Positions 9,110-16,255 of a stretch of DNA of 64,000 bases are shown one piece after another. The translations under genes and the position numbers were made by a program. Source of the DNA: Fibrobacter sp. UWB15 (GTDB lineage Bacteria; Fibrobacterota; Fibrobacteria; Fibrobacterales; Fibrobacteraceae); NCBI RefSeq assembly GCF_900177705.1, contig NZ_FXBA01000003.1, forward strand, positions 1 through 64,000. Reading direction: 5' to 3'. How positions within the stretch are numbered: position 1 is the stretch's first letter; every line of letters starts with the position of its first letter. The notes under the pieces are model-generated. The model saw only the letters and a program-made list of their open reading frames with translations. It did not search any database and was not told the DNA's origin.

Positions 9110-10218
9110 ACCATCTCCAAATACAAAGACTCTATTTTCTTTATTTCTGTTTTTATGCTAAACTTAGAATCGGAAAAAGCCTGAGACCGAACATTTCGCA
9201 AATCATCATTTAATGGTTCAAAAGAAGATATTGCATTTTGCCAAACATTTTTTTTCAAAGAGAAATATTTTACATCACAAACATGAACTTCTTTAGTAAT
9301 AGTATCACTAATAAAACAGGGCAAGCCACATGCTTGAGCTTCTACAACAGTAACTGGCAAGCCTTCTTTCAACGACGGTAACAAAAGACAATCAGAGGCG
9401 CACAAGAAATCATTAACTTCATTCGTTTTTCCAATGAACTTAAAATTCTCTTTTAATCCATATTCCTCAATTTTTGATAGTGCCAATGGGGCAGTAGGGC
9501 CATCTCCAATTAACAAACAAATTATATTGTTATTCAAATTGATACATTCCGCCATGACATCAACAAGGAAAAGAACATTTTTTATGGGACTATAATTTGA
9601 AACATGGCAAAAAACAATTTTATTAGAGCAATTTAGTCGACTGCGAACAAGATTTCTTTTTTCATCATTAAAACAAAACTTATCGCAATTGACAGCATTG
9701 TTTATAATAGTGTACTTATTAGACGTTAACCATTCACTTCCATATAAAAATATTGCAGCCTCCGTTGAACAAGCCCAATATATATTTGCGTATTTTTTTA
9801 TTCGGGATATCAAAAAATCATTTACAACAGTTTTTATTCTATTTGGGCTCATCATTGTTGAATGACTATGAACAATTCTGTTTTTCATGCCATATTTAAG
9901 TGCATATCGTAAAGAAAAAAAAGCTGTTGTAGGAGAATGCAAATGAACAGCTTGATAACAACTAGCATGTTCTTTAAAAAAAGATTTTATTGTGTTCAGT
10001 GCAGAAAAAAAAGTGCGCACCGACAAGGGATTCCCGACATAAAAAATCCGGCCTCCCATTTGAAGAATTTCATTTTCATAAGATACGGCAGTTTTACAAT
10101 AAACAAGAAAATCGAATTGAATCTTTTCTCTATTGATGTTTTTATACATATTCATTACAACGGAAGATACCCCCGAAGCTAATGAAATATTATCAACAAT
10201 CTGTAGAATTCTTACCAC
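9106..10218 (-). CDS. glycosyltransferase family 4 (GT-B)
   Basis: This 370-residue GT-B enzyme has an N-terminal acceptor domain beginning RILQIVDNISLASGVSSVV and a C-terminal donor domain with FIGKTNEVNDFLCASDCLLL and the EGLPVTVVEAQACGLP region, which contains the EX7E-type glutamates of GT4. It resembles capsular GT4 enzymes that transfer from UDP- or GDP-sugars in the cytoplasm. Its stop overlaps the acetyltransferase start by 4 bp, and it lies 2 bp after the upstream GT2 gene. It is the first AT-rich gene of the locus; base composition shifts sharply at about 10,219. Confidence 0.88.
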   Translation of the reverse strand: MVRILQIVDNISLASGVSSVVMNMYKNINREKIQFDFLVYCKTAVSYENEILQMGGRIFYVGNPLSVRTFFSALNTIKSFFKEHASCYQAVHLHSPTTAFFSLRYALKYGMKNRIVHSHSTMMSPNRIKTVVNDFLISRIKKYANIYWACSTEAAIFLYGSEWLTSNKYTIINNAVNCDKFCFNDEKRNLVRSRLNCSNKIVFCHVSNYSPIKNVLFLVDVMAECINLNNNIICLLIGDGPTAPLALSKIEEYGLKENFKFIGKTNEVNDFLCASDCLLLPSLKEGLPVTVVEAQACGLPCFISDTITKEVHVCDVKYFSLKKNVWQNAISSFEPLNDDLRNVRSQAFSDSKFSIKTEIKKIESLYLEMV

Positions 10219-10220
10219 CG

Positions 10221-11066
10221 TTAATCCTTTATTGTATTTTTTTCAAACTTTTTCTTCTTCCACAGCCCATACCACATATTCCAACAAGCGTACCAAAGCG
10301 CAATCGGTGCCGGCTTTTCATCGCATAGATGGAACAGGTCATAATGACTGCGGAGTTTTTTGCTCAGTTTGTCGTGGCTAATACTCTTCTTGCGGATCCT
10401 GTATTTTGCCAGATTTTCCTTAAGCAAATGCGCTTCCGTTCCCGGTTTCTTGTAAAGTTGCAGGCGGATTGCGTAGTCGTTATTCTTCTTGATGTCCTTG
10501 ATTTGAATCAGACCAAAGTGCTTGGCGCTGTACATCATAGTGAGTTGACCAATATAGTCGTAGTTGTACATTCTACGCTTGTTAACGACTTCCGGGCCGG
10601 TCACGTAAATGTTCAGGGGATTATCGTCCTCGTCAATCTTTTCGTATTCCGTGTAAGAGAGAACATACCCATGCTCACGCATAAAACTGAGTTGTTTCAC
10701 CAATTTTAGCGGAGTCCACAAATCATCGGAATCAAGGAAGGCGATCCATTCACCTTTTGCTTCGCGCAGGGCGCGGTTGCGGGTTAAAGCGGCACCCATA
10801 TTGTGGTCGTTTTTGAAGTAGCGAATTTTCTGGGACAGGAGATCCCCGCCTTCGCTGACGCTTCGCTCAGGATGACACGTTTGGTTCACTTCGGCGGGCT
10901 CAGTGAACTTTTTCACGACTTCATCGGTGTTGTCGGTGGAGCAATCATCAACGATAATCAGTTCCCAGTTGGTATATGTCTGGGCAATAACAGATTCTAT
11001 GGATGCCGCTATAAACTTGGCGGTATTCCAGGAGGGCATTATAATCGAGACAAGACCTTCTACCAT
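10221..11066 (-). CDS. glycosyltransferase family 2 carrying an in-frame repeat insertion
   Basis: This 281-residue GT-A enzyme has SIIMPSWNTAKFIAASIESV, LIIVDDCSTDNTDEV and EWIAFLDSDDLW (DXD). Between the VDDCSTD motif and the next conserved stretch (KIRYFKNDHNMGAALTRN), where related enzymes have a short turn, it carries about 20 extra residues including CHPERSVSEGGD. These are the translation of a dispersed intergenic repeat (see 10841-10878). The reading frame is kept and the catalytic motifs are intact, so the enzyme may still work. Codon use is GC-richer than in the genes below 10.2 kb, closer to the housekeeping genes. Confidence 0.88.
   Translation of the reverse strand: MVEGLVSIIMPSWNTAKFIAASIESVIAQTYTNWELIIVDDCSTDNTDEVVKKFTEPAEVNQTCHPERSVSEGGDLLSQKIRYFKNDHNMGAALTRNRALREAKGEWIAFLDSDDLWTPLKLVKQLSFMREHGYVLSYTEYEKIDEDDNPLNIYVTGPEVVNKRRMYNYDYIGQLTMMYSAKHFGLIQIKDIKKNNDYAIRLQLYKKPGTEAHLLKENLAKYRIRKKSISHDKLSKKLRSHYDLFHLCDEKPAPIALWYACWNMWYGLWKKKKFEKNTIKD
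10841..10878. repeat. dispersed GATCC...CTCAGGATGACA repeat inside a coding sequence
   Basis: The plus strand begins with GATCC and ends in CTCAGGATGACA, the same ends as the intergenic copies at 15329-15362 and 43410-43447. Here it lies inside the GT2 gene and is read in frame as HPERSVSEG. Peptides of this type recur in annotated proteins of many bacteria, as I recall, which marks it as a widespread repeat family. Confidence 0.75.
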
Positions 11067-11072
11067 ACCGTC

Positions 11073-11771
11073 CTACCTATATTCCTTCCCCAGCACGGCA
11101 AGCACGGTCCTCGGCATGGTCAGCACGTCGCGCAAAAAACTGAACCGCTTTACAGATTCCAGGTTCCACTTCATCTTTGCCGGCAAAACGTCTTCTATGT
11201 AAACCTTGTCCACGTCATCGGCGGCGTTCAAGAGCTTATCTTCGTCCTTGTAACGGATGCTGGCTTCGCTGGTAATTCCGGCAGGCATCAGGAGAGTCGC
11301 ATAGTATTCCGGCTTGTATTTTTCAACATACTTCACAGCTTCGGGCCGTGTTCCCACAAAGCTCATGTCGCCATTGAGCACATCGAACAGTTGCGGCAGT
11401 TCATCAAGCCTAAGGCTACGCAGTTTCGCACCTACTCTCGTGATTCGGCTATCGTTCCCCACGGTCACGGCAGAACCGATTTTGTCGGCATTGCTGACCA
11501 TGGTGCGGAACTTGTGGATTCTAAAGTGCTTGCCGTTGGTGGTAACGCGTTCCTGGCGGTACCAAACCGGGCCCTTGCTGTCTAGCTTGATCATGACAGC
11601 TATAACAGCCATGGGAATCGCAAGAATCACAAACAGAATCAAGGCTACAGCCAAGTCAAAGCCTCGCTTCAAGGCCAGCTGGCCACGGCGCTTTGCCAGA
11701 ATGTCGTAATACTTGCGAACTTCGTCGCAGCGCATTTCGGCAGGCAGGTTGTCCCATTTTTCAAGAAACAA
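11073..11771 (-). CDS. initiating sugar transferase (bacterial sugar transferase family)
   Basis: This 232-residue phosphoglycosyl transferase of the PglC/WcaJ type (PF02397) has KRGFDLAVALILFVILAIPM as the re-entrant membrane helix, GPVWYRQERV, KFRTM, LDELPQL and MSFVGTRPE, all core motifs of the family. It moves a sugar phosphate onto undecaprenyl phosphate at the inner membrane and so starts the repeat unit. A hydrophilic N-terminal extension of about 30 residues precedes the membrane helix. It sits between the aminotransferase and the first glycosyltransferase, the usual position. Confidence 0.9.
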   Translation of the reverse strand: MFLEKWDNLPAEMRCDEVRKYYDILAKRRGQLALKRGFDLAVALILFVILAIPMAVIAVMIKLDSKGPVWYRQERVTTNGKHFRIHKFRTMVSNADKIGSAVTVGNDSRITRVGAKLRSLRLDELPQLFDVLNGDMSFVGTRPEAVKYVEKYKPEYYATLLMPAGITSEASIRYKDEDKLLNAADDVDKVYIEDVLPAKMKWNLESVKRFSFLRDVLTMPRTVLAVLGKEYR

Positions 11772-11789
11772 GGCGACACTCCAGACCTT

Positions 11790-12992
11790 TTAGATTTCCG
11801 GCATCAAAATGCTAATATAGGTTTCGACAATAAAATCAACCTGTTCGTCGGTCAGCAGCGTATGAAGCGGGAGCGTAATCTCGTTTGCGAACTGGGCGTA
11901 AGCATTCGGGTAATCCTTGATATCAAAGCCCAAGTTCTTGTAGGCGGTCATCATCGGGAGCGGCTTGTAGTGCACGTTGGTCGCGATTCCCTGTTCGGCC
12001 ATTTTCACGATGATTTCGTGGCGCTGTTCGGCGTTGATTCCCGGAATGCGCGAGAGGTACAGATGTCCGCTGGAATAACTGTCGTTTGTAGCGTGCGGCA
12101 AGGTCTTTACTCCGAGCGGCTTGAGTGCTGCATCGTACTTTTCGATAATCTGGTGACGGCGTTCGACAAGTCCCGGATAGCGTTCCAACTGCTTGAGACC
12201 AATGGCCGCCATGATGTCGGTCATGTTGCACTTGTAGTTGGGGGCAACAATGTCGTATTCCCAGGCACCGAGCTGCGTCTTGGCGAGGGCGTCCTTGGAC
12301 TGTCCGTGCAGAGAGAGCAACTGGAACTGCTTGTAAACGGCTTCGTTATCGATAAAATCGCGGGTGCGCCACGTAGCGGCACCGCCTTCGGCCGTGGTAA
12401 GGTTCTTTACCGCATGGAAAGAGAAGCTAGAGAAGTCGGCGATTTCGCCTGCCACCTTGCCGTGCCACTTAGCACCGAATGCGTGAGCACAGTCGGCCAC
12501 CACGATTACGCGGCCAAACCCCTTCTGAATGTCGTTGTTCGGCTTGAAAAGGGCCTTTTTACGTTCAACAATTTCAAAAATGCGGTCGTAATCGCAAACC
12601 ACCCCGCCGATATCCACCGGAATAACCACCTTGGTCTTTTCGGTAATGGCGTTTTCGAGGGCGTCGTAGTCCATTTCGAAGGAATCCTTGGCAGTGTCCA
12701 CGAACTTAACTGTCGCTCCACAATGGATTGCCGGGCTAGCCGAAGCAGTGTACGTGTAGGCAGAGGTGATTACCTCGTCGCCAGGGCCAATGCCCAAAAT
12801 GCGGAGGATAAGTTCAAGCGCCGCCGTAGCAGAGTTCAAACAGACTGCCTTGTCGGTATGGCACACCTTGGCAATTTCGGCTTCGAATTTCTTTGTTCTC
12901 GGACCCGTAGTAATCCAGCCAGAGCGCAAGGCTTCGCAGACTTCTTCAATTTCCAAATCAGTGATATCAGGAGGAGAAAAAGAAATCTTCAT
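11790..12992 (-). CDS. DegT/DnrJ/EryC1/StrS aminotransferase
   Basis: This PLP-dependent sugar aminotransferase shows GPRTKKFE, the CLNSATAALELIL anchor region, ADCAHAFGAKWHG and SFHAVKNLTTAEGG, whose Lys forms the internal aldimine. Such enzymes aminate keto-sugar nucleotides, for example at C4 of a UDP-4-keto-6-deoxyhexose. It precedes the initiating transferase, so it probably makes the first sugar of the repeat unit. The frame is open to a GTG at 13043, but the family begins at MKISFSPPDITDLEIEEV (ATG 12990-12992). The product is about 400 residues. This would be the first gene of the polysaccharide operon. Confidence 0.9.
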   Translation of the reverse strand: MKISFSPPDITDLEIEEVCEALRSGWITTGPRTKKFEAEIAKVCHTDKAVCLNSATAALELILRILGIGPGDEVITSAYTYTASASPAIHCGATVKFVDTAKDSFEMDYDALENAITEKTKVVIPVDIGGVVCDYDRIFEIVERKKALFKPNNDIQKGFGRVIVVADCAHAFGAKWHGKVAGEIADFSSFSFHAVKNLTTAEGGAATWRTRDFIDNEAVYKQFQLLSLHGQSKDALAKTQLGAWEYDIVAPNYKCNMTDIMAAIGLKQLERYPGLVERRHQIIEKYDAALKPLGVKTLPHATNDSYSSGHLYLSRIPGINAEQRHEIIVKMAEQGIATNVHYKPLPMMTAYKNLGFDIKDYPNAYAQFANEITLPLHTLLTDEQVDFIVETYISILMPEI

Positions 12993-13163
12993 ACGCGCCG
13001 CAACCTTCGGTGTTACCCGGCCTTTCTGGCGCTTAGCGACCACCGCTGCGCCCAGTCCGACCGGAATGTGAATTTATTCTGAGCAAATATAAGTATTTTT
13101 TACGTAACTCAGGGTGAATTGAGCCTATTTTATCACAGAAATCTTACTTTTTTGCGTAAAACG

Positions 13164-13433
13164 CTACGCAACCTCGATGTCCAGTTTGCTTTCGGTATAA
13201 CGCTTGACCACGGAATTGAGAAGCGTCTGGTACGGAATGCCTACGCGCTCCGCCTTCGCCTTGAACGCCTCCAAGACACCCGGATCAAAACTTGTCCCGA
13301 CTTTGGTCTTGCGCTTCTTGACTATGGCCACGGCCGCATCCATCGAGGATACCGGTGGCATAACGGTACCCGCATTATCACCTGTTTCCTCATACTCTTT
13401 CTCAAGAGCTAAAGCCAGTTCCTTGTTCGTCAT
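13164..13433 (-). CDS. ribbon-helix-helix antitoxin (BrnA/CopG-like)
   Basis: This protein of about 89 residues has a helical N terminus, a basic linker (VKKRKTKVGTSFD) and a C-terminal ribbon-helix-helix-like region with LEAFKAKAERVGIPYQTLLN, as in BrnA-type antitoxins that bind both their toxin and the operator. The start is taken as ATG 13431-13433, where AGGAGG lies about five bases upstream, rather than the in-frame GTG at 13439. It directly follows the toxin relic, whose stop overlaps this Shine-Dalgarno region, so the two form a toxin-antitoxin cassette. Confidence 0.72.
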   Translation of the reverse strand: MTNKELALALEKEYEETGDNAGTVMPPVSSMDAAVAIVKKRKTKVGTSFDPGVLEAFKAKAERVGIPYQTLLNSVVKRYTESKLDIEVA

Positions 13434-13435
13434 AA

Positions 13436-13549
13436 TCACCTCCTCGGAAAAAGCGTAATTAAAGTGTCCGTGAGAGCGTTATAGACCAACCTAAACTTGC
13501 CTCTCTCGTCCATCCTCTGCTTTGCGTGTTCACTAATCTTTATGTCCAT
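13436..13549 (-). pseudogene. internally deleted toxin relic upstream of the antitoxin
   Basis: A 37-codon frame starts with MDIKISEHAKQRMDERG and ends KFRLVYNALTDTLITLFPRR, stopping in the antitoxin Shine-Dalgarno. The first part looks like the N terminus and the second like the C-terminal strands of DUF4258/BrnT-type mRNA-interferase toxins, which normally have about 40 more residues in between. The join after Gly17 keeps frame. I infer an internal deletion that removed the core of the toxin while leaving operon and antitoxin intact. A genuine mini-protein is possible but less likely. Confidence 0.55.
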
Positions 13550-13618
13550 AATATATATTTCTATCTAGATATTGTCAAGATATTTTATTTCGGAGTGAAG
13601 CTGATTCACCCCTCTTTA

Positions 13619-13675
13619 TTAACACGCTTTTTTCAGCATCCCGATGCCAAAATTTTTGTAAAACTTTTGTAAAAA
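13619..13675. repeat. 57-bp direct repeat, copy A
   Basis: This copy is identical to 14778-14834 except for one base (T at 13656, C at 14815). Each copy contains the inverted repeat GCATC-CC-GATGC and an AT-rich stretch with two TTTTGTAAAA-like blocks. The two copies, in the same orientation, bracket the Rpn nuclease gene. Confidence 0.93.
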
Positions 13676-13725
13676 AGGGAATCTCCCCCAGCCTCCGCTC
13701 CCCGACCACCCACCCCTACCGCAAA

Positions 13726-13756
13726 TAAAAAAGCACCCGAATCCAACGGATCCGGG
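13726..13756 (-). terminator. intrinsic terminator of the Rpn gene
   Basis: Nine-base arms (13736-13744 and 13748-13756, one mismatch) with a three-base loop are followed on the minus strand by a run of six T. It lies 30 bp after the stop of the nuclease gene. Confidence 0.7.
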
Positions 13757-13786
13757 CACAAAAGTTTTCGGGGGAAGGGGATTTTG

Positions 13787-14734
13787 CTACTTCAGCGCGA
13801 GCATCGCCGAAATCACGTTCTCTGGCACGTTCTGCGAACGCAAGTAGTCGGCTCGTTTGGTGTCGCGAACAGCATTGTCAGCATTATTCTTTTCGCGCTC
13901 ATGTTTAGCGCCGTTCGCTTGGCCCTTCAAGAAGGCTTCGGCTTCGAGAGCTTCGTATTCATGATGGTCGAACATGTTTGCCTCCAGTGCTTTCAAAAGT
14001 TCAGGGTTCACGCGACTTACGCGCAGACGGTCAAGTGCATTCGCAAAGATCGGGTCTTCCGTTTCGGGCACCTGCAGCGGGCCTCTTGAAATGAGCCGGA
14101 GCCAGAAATCTTCGCGAGTTTTCACGCCTTTACGCAACTGCAAAAAGTTGGGCAGGTCTACTACAATATACCTATTTTTCCGCAAAATGGGAAGAGCGTT
14201 CCCCGACTTGACTTCGTATTCACTGTATGTTAACCACACATCCTTATAAATTTCCTTTGACCGGAGTACCGGATTGTTGCAAAGCCAAATGGATACCGTT
14301 TCCGGAAGTTCATAGTAACGGTACCGGCGTTCCTCTTCCGGCAGGCCCATGAAATAGTCTGAACGGTTGAACTCGTACTTGCCGCGCAGCGTGAGGTACG
14401 AATTGTAAAGCTGCATACAGTCGAAAAAGAACGAGTGCACTTTATTCTGCATCTCGATGTTAAGATACCGATTGTCCCGAGTATGCACCCAGACGTCAAG
14501 ACGTGCGGGGTCATTTTCGGGCATAAAGATGTCGATGGGTTTCTCGAATTCGTATTCAAGGTCGACAATTTCATGGTCATGGTCCAGCTGGAGCAAGCTG
14601 TTGAGCACATCGCGGATTGTGTCCTTGTCGTCCATCAAGATGCGGAAGGTCGCCGCGTATTTGGGCAGCAGGAATTCTTCGCCCCGTTCGTTTTTAACGA
14701 TGTAATTTTTGGTCGGTTGATTGGTTGCAGACAT
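13787..14734 (-). CDS. Rpn-family recombination-promoting nuclease (PD-(D/E)XK)
   Basis: This 315-residue protein belongs to the Rpn/PDDEXK_2 family of putative transposase-like nucleases. It begins with a short tail, then a helical domain, the core LDVWVHTRDNRYLNIEMQ (Asp and ExQ of the nuclease fold) and the following QNKVHSFFFDCMQLYNSY helix typical of the family. The C-terminal part is charged. Rpn proteins cut DNA and raise recA-independent recombination; some have been linked to phage defence. GAAAGG sits upstream of the ATG. The gene and its terminator lie between two 57-bp direct repeats, as if the unit could move or be lost by recombination. Confidence 0.85.
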   Translation of the reverse strand: MSATNQPTKNYIVKNERGEEFLLPKYAATFRILMDDKDTIRDVLNSLLQLDHDHEIVDLEYEFEKPIDIFMPENDPARLDVWVHTRDNRYLNIEMQNKVHSFFFDCMQLYNSYLTLRGKYEFNRSDYFMGLPEEERRYRYYELPETVSIWLCNNPVLRSKEIYKDVWLTYSEYEVKSGNALPILRKNRYIVVDLPNFLQLRKGVKTREDFWLRLISRGPLQVPETEDPIFANALDRLRVSRVNPELLKALEANMFDHHEYEALEAEAFLKGQANGAKHEREKNNADNAVRDTKRADYLRSQNVPENVISAMLALK

Positions 14735-14777
14735 GTATTTTCCTTTCGGGTTAAGTTATGGCACACCCCCTTATTAC

Positions 14778-14834
14778 TTAACACGCTTTTTTCAGCATCC
14801 CGATGCCAAAATTTCTGTAAAACTTTTGTAAAAA
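14778..14834. repeat. 57-bp direct repeat, copy B
   Basis: This second copy of the repeat at 13619-13675 lies 44 bp upstream of the Rpn start and 28 bp upstream of greB on the other strand, so it probably overlaps promoter sequence of one or both genes. Confidence 0.93.
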
Positions 14835-14861
14835 CGAGAATATTTTCTACATTAGCGGGCA

Positions 14862-15329
14862 ATGAAACATTTAATCTCGAAAGAAGGCTTTGAAAAGTTC
14901 AAGGCCGAATGGGAACACCTGAAGTACGTGGAACGGCCGGCCATGATCAACCAGGTGCAAGCGGCAGCGGCCGAGGGCGACCGCAGCGAAAACGCGGCCT
15001 ACACGTACGGGCGCATGCGCGTGCGCGAGATTGACCGCAGACTCCGCGAATTGGACCGCATTCTAGACGGCGCCCAGGTGGTGGAATCGCAAGCTAGCGA
15101 CGACGGCACCATACGCTTTGGCGCCACAGTCAAGATGAAGGATATCAAGACCAAGCGAGAACGCACCTACAGCATTGTAGGCGAAAAGGAGATTGACCCG
15201 CTGCAGGGGCGAATCAGCATGAAGTCGCCTGTGGGCGAGGCCCTGATGGGCAAAAGGCAAGGCGACCAGGTGCAGGTGCAAGCCCCCAAGGGAGTGATAA
15301 CGTACGAAATAATCGCTGTCACTTACTAG
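14862..15329 (+). CDS. greB: GreB-type transcript cleavage factor
   Basis: This 155-residue Gre factor has an N-terminal coiled coil with GDRSENAAYTYGRMRVREID and a C-terminal FKBP-like domain ending APKGVITYEIIAV. The acidic tip (GDRSEN) reaches through the secondary channel of RNA polymerase and activates cleavage of backtracked RNA. RMRVREIDRRLREL after the tip is closer to GreB than GreA. It is divergent from the nuclease gene and codirectional with tatD. The stop TAG flows straight into a dispersed repeat. Confidence 0.88.
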   Translation: MKHLISKEGFEKFKAEWEHLKYVERPAMINQVQAAAAEGDRSENAAYTYGRMRVREIDRRLRELDRILDGAQVVESQASDDGTIRFGATVKMKDIKTKRERTYSIVGEKEIDPLQGRISMKSPVGEALMGKRQGDQVQVQAPKGVITYEIIAVTY

Positions 15330-15385
15330 ATCCTTCGACTCGTTACACTCGCTCAGGATGACAAATCCTAAGCTCAGGATGACAC
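15329..15385. repeat. dispersed CTCAGGATGACA repeat, two partial copies
   Basis: Directly at the greB stop codon a GATCCTTCG...CTCGCTCAGGATGACA unit is followed by a shorter CTCAGGATGACA copy. It is the same family as 10841-10878 and 43410-43447. It runs into the heptad array that leads to tatD. Confidence 0.8.
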
Positions 15386-15402
15386 CGCCTAATCACTAAC
15401 CA

Positions 15403-15444
15403 CAGCCTACTTCCTACTGCCTACTTCCTACTGTCTACTTCCTA
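15403..15444. repeat. heptad array, six units, greB-tatD gap
   Basis: Six consecutive 7-mers, alternating CTTCCTA with CTGCCTA or CTGTCTA, end seven bases before the tatD ATG. In the transcript sense this is the pyrimidine-rich (CTTCCTA) orientation. No Shine-Dalgarno is visible between array and start. Confidence 0.93.
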
Positions 15445-15451
15445 CTAACCC

Positions 15452-16255
15452 ATGTTCATCGATACACACTGTCATATAGATTCTTATGAGGGGCATGCGG
15501 GGGAAAGTTTTGAGGCGCTGCTTGCAAGGCTCCCCCACGACGCCGATAAAAACGTGCAGCTGCCCGAGGCGTTTGTCCATGTGGCATGCGACCCGGCAGA
15601 CTTTGAGCGCGCCAAAGAAATTTCCGAAAAATACCCGAACGTGTACGCCGCCTACGGCATTCACCCGGAATATGTCTTGACCGAAACCGCCGAAGACGAA
15701 GCCCGCCTGCTGGAATACCTAGAACACCCCAAGTGCGTGGCGTGCGGCGAATTCGGGCTCGATTACCACTACGGGGCCGACACCAAGGCCGAACAGGTCA
15801 AGCTGTTCGAACGCCATCTGGAACTCGGGCTCAGATCGGGCAAGCCGCTGGTTTTGCACCTGCGCGAAGCCGATGACGACGCCCTGGCCGTGCTGCGAAA
15901 CGCCGACTTGCGCGGCGCCAAGATTCACATACACTGTTTTACGGGCAGCCCCAAATTCTGCGGCCAGCTTCTAGACCTCAAGTACCGCGGCGCAAGTATT
16001 TTCGTGGGCTTTACGGGAATCGTCACCTTCAAGAACGCGCAGAACGTACGCGATGCGGCAGCCCTTGTGCCCCTGGACCAAATGCTCCTGGAGACCGACT
16101 CCCCCTACATGGCACCTGTCCCCTACCGCGGCAAGCCCTGCCATTCGGGTTACATTCCCTACATTGCACAAGCCCTCGCCCAGGTAAAACAAATCCCTGT
16201 AGAAGAACTCTACAGGGCCTGTCGCGAAAACACTCGCCGTTGTTACGGGATATAG
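15452..16255 (+). CDS. tatD: TatD family metal-dependent hydrolase
   Basis: This 267-residue TIM-barrel hydrolase opens with MFIDTHCHID (metal-binding HxH) and carries GEFGLDYHY, VLHLREADDDA, IHCFTG and LLETDSPYM, the family's metal ligands in order. TatD enzymes act as 3'-5' DNases or D-aminoacyl-tRNA deacylase-like hydrolases. The start is fixed by the family N terminus even though the heptad array takes the place of a ribosome binding site. Its 3' end overlaps the convergent EAL gene by 13 bp. Confidence 0.92.
   Translation: MFIDTHCHIDSYEGHAGESFEALLARLPHDADKNVQLPEAFVHVACDPADFERAKEISEKYPNVYAAYGIHPEYVLTETAEDEARLLEYLEHPKCVACGEFGLDYHYGADTKAEQVKLFERHLELGLRSGKPLVLHLREADDDALAVLRNADLRGAKIHIHCFTGSPKFCGQLLDLKYRGASIFVGFTGIVTFKNAQNVRDAAALVPLDQMLLETDSPYMAPVPYRGKPCHSGYIPYIAQALAQVKQIPVEELYRACRENTRRCYGI

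Noticed and set aside
11862-13082. 406-codon plus-strand frame opposite the DegT aminotransferase
   Set aside because: Antisense to a clearly conserved PLP enzyme.
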